NCBI GenBank assembly: GCA_011947345.1
Contig: JAAVTG010000586.1
Location: 124,001 to 188,000 of the forward strand
DNA: 64,000 nucleotides
Direction: 5' to 3'
Source of the DNA: Phytophthora quininea
Lineage: Eukaryota > Oomycota > Peronosporomycetes > Peronosporales > Peronosporaceae
Part shown: positions 58,115-64,000 of the stretch, piece by piece
Layout of the letters: each line of letters opens with the position of its first letter
Position numbering within the stretch: the first letter of the stretch is position 1
Notes under the pieces: generated by a model
Databases searched by the model: none
What the model was told of the DNA's origin: nothing
What the model saw: the letters and a program-made list of their open reading frames with translations, nothing else
Translations under genes and position numbers: made by a program

Positions 58115-59103
58115 TTGAGCGAGACGCTGCTATCATCCGCGGCGGGCGCAACCGCGTCGGAGGAGGCTCGGATGGACTTGCAGTGGCCGCTGCTGTCGTC
58201 CACGCTGCAGTCGCTGCGGAAGCGTGCGCGGGAGGAGCTGGCGGCGCTGACGACGGCGCTCGAAGCAGCGTCTTCGCCTGGAAACGTATCTCGCCGTCGA
58301 GGAGCTGAACGCTCAACTGAAGGCATGCGGGCAAGTGCTGTAGAAACTGAGCCATCCATACTTTTCCAAAGCGCAATGGAGAGCCCCCAGCGTGCGCACA
58401 CGCCCCTGAAGAAGCACAAGCCCACGTATTTGGTGCGCAAACAGCAAGCAGACGAGCTCCGAGACGAAGTCGACGCGTTGCAATCCCAGCTGCAGTTTCT
58501 CCAAGCCAAAGCCGAGCAGGCTGCCATGACTCCTGACGACCACCGCCGATTTCTAACCCAATCGCTGCAGACCAAGACTTCCCTGCAACAATTACTGCTA
58601 GAAAAGCAGTTGACAGTCGCAGCAGCGCAGTCCAAATTCCAGGACAATCCGACCACCAACCCTCTGTACACGTTCATCCACCTGCCAAAGGCTTGGGAGC
58701 AACGACAGCAACTACTGTCAACTCTAAAGGATGAGATGATCAGTCGAGCCTGCAATTACGCCATTGCGCGCTCGGAATCTGCTGGCTAAATGCTGCTCCG
58801 AGCAGCGATTCGAAGACGACCAAGGAAGTTCAACGCTTCGGAGTGACCCACGTGGTTGGTCAGTCGCTTAGACAAGTGTTCGAGGCCGCCAAGTTCTTCC
58901 TGACCAATGTCGAAATCACGACGTCCGAAGAATCTAGGGTTTATCACTGTGGGTGAGGACTTTGACGTGGAAGACGAGGAGTCGACCAGCAATTTCCGAT
59001 TGATCTCTGGGCGGCCTCCAGGTCGAGCGTGTCCTCGAGCGATGGCTCTTCAACGGGAAGCGCCGTTGAAACGACCTCCAGCATTGACGAGACCTCCTCC
59101 ATG
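58115..59103 (+). CDS. Coiled-coil protein of a START-like oomycete family, frameshifted
   Basis: The start at 58115 gives MSETLLSSAAGATASEEARM and a first frame of 224 residues with a KPTYLVRKQQADELRDEVDA leucine-rich coiled coil, then FIHLPKAWEQRQQLLSTLKD. This type of header (short basic plus coiled segment) precedes a START-like lipid-binding part in many oomycete proteins. Downstream the frame changes repeatedly (near 58790, 58930, 59020): VQRFGVTHVVGQSLRQVFEA and TNVEITTSEES, then ITVGEDFDVEDEESTSNFRL, then a Ser-rich end. These pieces fit the family but the reading frame is badly broken, so it may be a real pseudogene. The family assignment rests on memory of the pattern, not on a search. 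Confidence 0.55.
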
Positions 59104-59149
59104 AGACGGAGAAGGCGGCGATTTCATACCAGCGATCACCACGGCAGCA

Positions 59150-60461
59150 TCACAGCCCAGCAGGGAGTTGATCTTTGTTGCGCTTCCTGAATTTCTGGTA
59201 CCAGCCAGGCGAGGCTTTGAAGGCAGGATCATCGGATCGCTCGCGAGCTTTCTCTGCGACCCACACGTACGAGACGCACTCGCCCGACTTGACCCTCGCG
59301 TTGATCAGCTCCACCAAAGCCGTTTCAGCCTCCTTGAGCGCAGGCGAGCGTCCTCCATTCCCCATGTTCTTCTTGTCGCCGCTTTCCTCGAGGATTTTGG
59401 CGCTATTCTTGAGCCACTTGTTGACTGTCTTGACCTGCAGAACCAAGTTGTGCGCCTGCAAAAGTGAGTCTGCGCTTCCGCCGCCGATTTGTTGCCGCTC
59501 TGGATCCACTTGATCACAGCTTGTTTTTCTGCCAGCGTGATCCTGGCGCCAACAGCCTTGATCTGTCCTGCTCCGAGATCGTCTTCCGAAGCACACTTGA
59601 GCGTCATCAAGAATCGCATGAATTGTTCGCGGATGCTGCTTCCTGCTTTCAGAGCAAGTGCTCTGTCGCCATCGGTGTAAAACTCTTCATTGTTCAGCTC
59701 CAACACCAAGCGAATAAGCTTGGTCTCATTCATTCCAGGGCTCTTCTTGGGGTTCTACACAACACGTTAGCGACAAGTTGCTTTATCGTGCACAAGACGC
59801 ACCCGATCGGCCAGGAAAACACGCAGCGCAGTGACCATAATTTGCTGCATGAGCTGGTCTTGCACTGGCAAGTTCTTTGTCAGCTCCTTTCGGCGAACGC
59901 CCCCACCTCTCTGGAGCAGTTGACTCCAGCCTGCAGGGCAAATCGGTGGGCAATATTCTCGATGGCAACAACGTCGCTCGGCTCAAAACGCTTCGAACCG
60001 TCAGCATTGTTTTCCGACAAGTTGAGCGCCCATCGCGGATGTATTCCGCCACGACCGATGGCCTCCTTGTAGTCCTTTAGGAGAGATGGCAGTCTGCCCT
60101 GGAAGCCCTTCCAAAGCCGGGTCGATCCGATCTTGTTCAGGAGTAGACCGGCGCCGTCTCCAAAGCAGAACTCGAACTCACTCAGCTCGATGAAATAACA
60201 GCAGTCGAAGGTGTCGTCGTTGTGAAGCTCCACCAGCGGGTAGATCAGGTTGCGTGGGGCTGGCACGAATCGAATGGCCGACGATGCATGCTGCCAGAGC
60301 TTCCCAGCTCGGCGCGAGAGCAGGTCGTCCAAGGGCTCCCACCGGGAATCCCAAAAACCGTCCCCGATTTCGAATTGCAACAGCAACTTAACTTCCCGAT
60401 CCCAAAATTCGAATTCCGATCCCAAAATCCGTTTACAAATCCTTACTTGTGAAATTGACAT
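59150..60461 (-). CDS. Unknown protein with CENP-B-type DNA-binding C-terminus
   Basis: The start near 60461 gives MSISQVRICKRILGSEFEFW and a novel N-terminal part of about 190 residues (FDCCYFIELSEFEFCFGDGA, KGFQGRLPSLLKDYKEAIGR). A shift near 59880 joins KELTKNLPVQDQLMQQIMVT. Then comes an exon from 59755 (MNETKLIRLVLELNNEEFYT), and then ITLAEKQAVIKWIQSGNKSA, VKTVNKWLKNSAKILEE and FKASPGWYQKFRKRNKDQ. The last two match the bipartite helix-turn-helix of CENP-B, Tigger and pogo proteins (HTH_psq plus HTH_CenpB). No DDE transposase part follows in this window; the frame stops at 59153. Two shifts lie between 59480 and 59330. It may be a domesticated transposase gene or the 5' half of a dead element. 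Start and N-terminal function are unknown. Confidence 0.6.
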
Positions 60462-60576
60462 TAGCGGCAGCCAATCGCTGCATTTTTGATTCGCACCTAC
60501 AAAAATCCAGTCCAGTCCGTGATTTTTGTAGGCTCATGAGCTACGGAGCCGTGGGGTCTCGCGCTAGCAGTAGCGA

Positions 60577-61517
60577 GAGCTGCTCGAGGACGATGTTTTC
60601 GCTGGGCTTCTTCAGGACGAGGTGCCGCTGTGCCACGCCGCGCCATCGCCGCAGGCTGTGCCAGTACCCGGCCTCATCGTGGACCCGTTCCGATCGGAAT
60701 GGGACCCCGCCACCCTGGTGGCGTGTACGCTACCATCGTGTGCTTGGTGGAGGAGTTGGTGGTAGGTGAGGAGCCTGGAAGGTTGGCCATAAAAGCTGGA
60801 GAGGCAGAGGACATCGCGGAGAGGATGAAGACCCTGCGCGCGAAGGATTTCGCTAGCCTACCATGTGCGTTGTGCGAGCCGCTCTGGTATCTGGCTGTTC
60901 CAGGAAAGGGAGAGGACGCACGGCTCCGGCGAGAAGCTCTGGAGCGTCGAGTACTCGACCACATGCTCGCCATTGCAGCGAACCTTTTGGCCAAGGTCGC
61001 GGGGCGAAAATTCGGTGAGCTATTTGCGAGTATGATCAACCAGATTCTTCTCATTAAGCAACACTACGGACTCGCGTACTGCGAGTGGCTGAAGGCTGGC
61101 GAAGACAAGCTGACGGCGGAGGAAGTGAGCAAGCCGAGACCAAGACGGTGTCCCATCGCACACACCGCCCACGACGTCCAAGTCGTGACGCGGCAGTTCT
61201 TAATATCGCGCGGCTATGAAGCATATTCAATCCCGCCGGAGGTTGTGCCCACGCCCCTCACCCATGCTCCGTCGCGAACTGCTCCACGTTCATCGCGGGG
61301 GACAAGACAAGGTGCTCCCAACACCGCCTGTGTCCTCACCCTGGATGCCACAGCTTGGCGGCTAAAAGAGGAGGACTCTGCAGAGTCCATGCGCCACGTG
61401 TGTACTGCAGGATTGAAGGCTGCAACAGGCTTGCTGTGGCTCGGGAAGAGCCCGTCAAGCAGCGAGCCGCCGAGCACGAGGAACACGCACGGGATCAACA
61501 GGCAAGACCCCATTTGA
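60577..61517 (+). CDS. Unknown protein, two joined frames
   Basis: The first frame (from 60577) reads ELLEDDVFAGLLQDEVPLCH and VPGLIVDPFRSEWDPATLV. The second, entered near 60720, reads YATIVCLVEELVVGEEPGRL, LPCALCEPLWYLAVPGKGED, VLDHMLAIAANLLAKVAGRK and FGELFASMINQILLIKQHYG. The composition is strongly protein-like (helices, few rare codons). The last part after about 61200 looks less natural and overlaps a permease relic on the other strand, so the real gene may end earlier. No start codon in the first frame was convincing. I do not recognise the family. Confidence 0.45.
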
Positions 61518-61825
61518 GAGATGACGCACAGCCAGCGGCCAGTCGTCCCCATGCACCACTCGCCGAGGTCGCCAAACGTTTTCACGGATTTCGGGGCGAG
61601 CATCATGACCTTGGACGACGTGTACGAGACGCTGGGGCTCCACCACTGCTCGTCGTCGTCGCTGGGGAGCTGCCGGCCCCGTTGTCGTGGCCGATGGGCG
61701 CCGGCACGTGCAGCCGGCACGCTGAATCGCCCGGCGCAGCATTCCGACTGAAGGCGCGGAGCGGGCGATTCACAAGTGACGAAGAATGTCGGTAGCAGAA
61801 ACCGGAGGGGAAAGATTGACACCAA
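61440..61825 (-). pseudogene. Amino-acid permease (AAAP family) fragment
   Basis: The minus strand reads SYTSSKVMMLAPKSVKTFGD, LGEWCMGTTGRWLCVISQMG and SCLLIPCVFLVLGGSLLDGL. This is the first two membrane segments of an oomycete AAAP-type amino acid transporter. No further membrane segments follow; the downstream sequence (SKPVAAFNPAVHTWRMDSAE) is unrelated. The fragment is therefore truncated at both sides. Transport function is not expected. Confidence 0.6.
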
Positions 61826-62105
61826 CTCTATAAAAACTTTGAGTAATTGGGTGCTATCTTTCCACTACATCCTCTTTGAATCATAGGACAACCAGATTGC
61901 GATGGGGTTACCATATTACGTTGACGTCTTGCAGTGCTTGTCGGCAAGATTGTGAGGACATTTCGATTAAGCTGAGAGCCCCATGGCCACTTCTACTTTA
62001 GGAATCGAGCCATGCCAGCTACACAAGTGAATCCGGCGCTGCGACGGCGAATTTCGGACGATGCGAGGATGATGCTGCGAGCGGCTCTGCGGGAAGGCGT
62101 TTGGC

Positions 62106-62744
62106 ATGGACGCTCTGGACGCCGTCGACACTTGCCCACCCAGTATCGAGCACCTACCGCTGACCGAGCGACTGCAGAACTTCCGAGGACAACTGCGATT
62201 GGAGTTGCTTTCCAGCGATGCAGACCCGGACGGAGCTGTCGAGCTCCGTGTGACCGTGACGAGCACGAGCTACCTGCTGCGGTACCAAGTGGCGAGCACG
62301 GGGCCGAGGTGTCCGTGCTGAACCGGAACGGAGTGGCGACGTCGTGGATCACCACGGCCGACGGCCACCACATCCAGCTACGGAGGTTCCTCTCGCCAGT
62401 TGCAGGCGACGAGCACGACCCGCTGACGGCCAGGATTGACCAGATGCAAGAGTGCAAGTCGGAGGTGCTAGCGCTGCTGGGAGTACTAGATACACTAGAC
62501 CTGCTGGACATGCTGCGCGCGTTGGAGACTGCAGTGGAAGCTGCTGGGTCGGGTATTTATCACGAGCGCATTTTTCATTCGACCAGCGAAAGATGCTCGT
62601 AACCCGTCCGAGGAGGTTCCGTTCGTGCCATTCGCGGCCTTCTGGATCATGCTGCTGGCCGACGATATGCGCGTGTCCGACCCGAACAACGAGCAGCGCG
62701 TGCTGCCGGCACTGCAGCAGCTCTTCTTCGGCCCGCAGGCGTAG
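62106..62744 (+). CDS. Unknown acidic two-exon protein
   Basis: The start at 62106 gives MDALDAVDTCPPSIEHLPLT and ERLQNFRGQLRLELLSSDAD, then VTVTSTSYLLRYQVAST. A one-base shift near 62305 (GGG) leads into GAEVSVLNRNGVATSWITTA, LRRFLSPVAGDEHDPLTARI and MQECKSEVLALLGVLDTLDL, followed by an intron near 62549-62616. The last exon reads EVPFVPFAAFWIMLLADDMR and ends LPALQQLFFGPQA. An alternative start at 62011 (MPATQVNPALRRRISDD) belongs to another frame. No domain recognised; about 200 residues, possibly oomycete-specific. Confidence 0.6.
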
Positions 62745-62755
62745 GCAATAGGGGT

Positions 62756-62828
62756 GTTTGGTGCATGCATCAAATGGGTTTGGTGCAAATGGCTTCATGC
62801 ACCAAATGCATTTGGTGCAGTGCATCAA
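62756..62828. repeat. Clustered TTTGGTGCA direct and inverted repeats
   Basis: TTTGGTGCA occurs at 62757, 62779 and 62811. Its complement TGCACCAAA is at 62798, making 62798-62819 a perfect 22-base palindrome, and a variant TGCATCAAA is at 62767 and 62820. Such sub-terminal repeats are typical binding sites of hAT transposases. Confidence 0.6.
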
Positions 62829-62922
62829 ACAGGAGACGAACTTCCGATAGTAAAGAAAATCGTGATATTACGCTCATACCCTCGACCAAAAACGAGCTGA
62901 AGCATGCCAGCTCATAACTTAT

Positions 62923-63917
62923 TCATAACGTATGCATTGCTGCGCTCGAAGCGCTGTCAAAACTACTACCTTCCGCTATCAAACCTTCACACCAACGCTG
63001 ACGAGTGCCCACTCCAGCTGTCCTCGTTACTATTGCCTTGCTCAGGGGCGTCAACTCGGCTTCCTCAGTAGTATTTTCCGACGATTGACTCCCGTACGAC
63101 GGCTCAAACGAGTTGACGTCCATGTCGACCTCCATTTCACTTGCGTCTGTGTCAATGTTCGTCTCGTCGGAGCACGCGTCAGTGTCGTCGATACTGTCAT
63201 CAGCACGACGTCCGGAAAACAGCGCATCAAAGACGATGTCGGAGCTTGCAGACTTGTCACCATGGTTGACGTAAATAAAAGCGAGTTTGTCCACTGTTTG
63301 ACAAGACAAACCGTTCCGAATGTGTGACCGAATGTAGCCTTCAATACTCCAACAATGTTCAGAGGCAGCAAGGGGTAGTCGCGCTGCAGTTGCTTCTTCG
63401 TGAGCGGGTTCTCGATGTCCATGAACGGACGACTGTTGCAGTAAAACTCCATTGCGATTAGATCCCATGCCTCGTTCTTCGTCAGTTCGCGGTCGTCGTC
63501 TTCACCGAGGAGGCGACGTTCTTCAATCGCTGCCTCGACCTGTCGTTTCTTGATCGCCTTCTTCCGGTCCTCTGCTGCTGCAACTGCGATTCAGTAATCT
63601 CGCCGAGCTTGGGAGATCTTGTCACATCCCTCAAGAACATGGGACAGCATTCTGCGGCCGGGCTGGGTTCCGCACAACTCGTTGCAGTGCTTACATTGAG
63701 CCTCTGGCCTTGCATCAGGCCTTGATATCTTGTTGAATTCAGTCCACAGGGGTGACTCGGGCGACCAACCATGGTTGTCCTCGTTGAGAGGAGACCTTCC
63801 AGACCCAAAGCTGAGATTGGAATCGCAGTCTGCCAAGCAGCTACCCGTGCTTCTCCTGCTGGAAGCGCCTAGCGCTTGAGCGCTTGAGCGCCAAGCCAGA
63901 AGCGCGCCAAAATTCAA
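62923..63917 (-). pseudogene. hAT-like transposase remnant (BED finger plus dimerisation domain)
   Basis: From 63917: MNFGALLAWRSSAQALGASS, then a BED zinc finger, SPLWTEFNKISRPDARPEAQ with CKHCNELCGTQPGRRMLSHV and LEGC (two Cys, then His and Cys). A basic stretch follows (RKKAIKKRQVEAAIEERRLL), then NEAWDLIAMEFYCNSRPFMD, ENPLTKKQLQRDYPLLPL and, after a shift near 63370, SEHCWSIEGYIRSHIRNGLS and VDKLAFIYVNHGD. The last two match the hAT C-terminal dimerisation domain. About 400 residues of RNase-H-like catalytic core, with its DDE residues, are missing between. At least two further frameshifts occur (near 63590 and 63460). It cannot encode an active transposase. Confidence 0.6.
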
Positions 63918-64000
63918 ATGTGCGTCTCTTCAAACTATTTGGATATTACATACTAGCCGCAGTCTAGTTAGTTTGGTGCAGAGCGACAGGGGCATTTGGT

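Larger units (their letters stand above)
62752..64000 (-). mobile_element. Internally deleted hAT-type transposon (partial)
   Basis: The unit starts with clustered TTTGGTGCA words and holds a broken minus-strand transposase. The same word recurs at 63972-63980, and the window ends in ATTTGGT, so the right end probably lies at or just past 64000. The N-terminal half of the transposase has a BED-type zinc finger and the C-terminal half the hAT dimerisation region; the catalytic middle is missing. It is non-autonomous. Confidence 0.65.

Noticed and set aside
61214..61825. 203-residue minus-strand frame as a complete gene
   Set aside because: Only the middle part matches a permease; the rest is unrelated, so I list the permease fragment only.

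Overview
The window looks like nuclear DNA of a plant-pathogenic oomycete, most likely a Phytophthora species. The genes are dense and spliced, with short introns of about 55-80 nt (GT-AG). Several oomycete-type initiator elements (TCAYTYY) sit just upstream of start codons. The genes mix eukaryotic housekeeping and flagellate functions (dynactin ARP10, PDE6-delta, an RNF32-like double-RING protein) with oomycete-specific ones, such as a glucanase-inhibitor-like dead protease. The species call is inference from gene content; I could not compare with databases.

Layout. 1-9140: 3' part of a WW/IQ scaffold gene, mitochondrial succinate-semialdehyde dehydrogenase, the diflavin reductase NDOR1/TAH18, decayed coding remnants, and an unknown spliced gene. 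9140-12480: gene-poor, probably eroded retroelement sequence. 12615-18015: an EndoU RNase with an added IQ motif, an unknown protein made of two copies of one module, and ARP10. 18096-27205: three tandem paralogous HECT ubiquitin ligases, each with an N-terminal membrane anchor and a small zinc ribbon, with N-myristoyltransferase inserted between copies 1 and 2. 27206-30430: an inverted-repeat element, gene-poor DNA and one small acidic-protein gene. 30431-44600: N-acetylglutamate synthase, a secreted EGF-repeat protein, Zim17/Hep1, a TFIIB-type zinc-ribbon protein with extra zinc fingers, a fascin-like protein, RNF32, a small unknown gene, PDE6-delta and a nardilysin-like M16 peptidase. 44776-57985: a small basic protein, a zinc-knuckle relic, the glucanase-inhibitor-like protein, two unknown genes, then E2F, signal peptidase subunit SPCS2, MAD2, MSH5 and a securin-like KEN/D-box protein. 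58115-64000: frameshifted or orphan genes, a gene carrying a CENP-B-type DNA-binding region, a permease fragment, and an internally deleted hAT transposon running off the right edge.

Functional grouping. Mitochondrial proteins (SSADH, NAGS, Zim17) carry plausible presequences. E2F, MAD2, MSH5 and the securin-like protein are all cell-cycle or meiosis factors within about 9 kb, but each has its own orientation and promoter, so this is neighbourhood rather than operon. The HECT trio is the clearest local gene-family expansion.

A general caveat: many conserved genes change reading frame exactly at short homopolymers (A5, T4-T5, C4, G4) while homology continues in the new frame. I read most of these as indel errors in the assembly rather than true pseudogenes, and I give gene spans across them. 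I saw no rRNA, no tRNA I could defend, and no CRISPR array.
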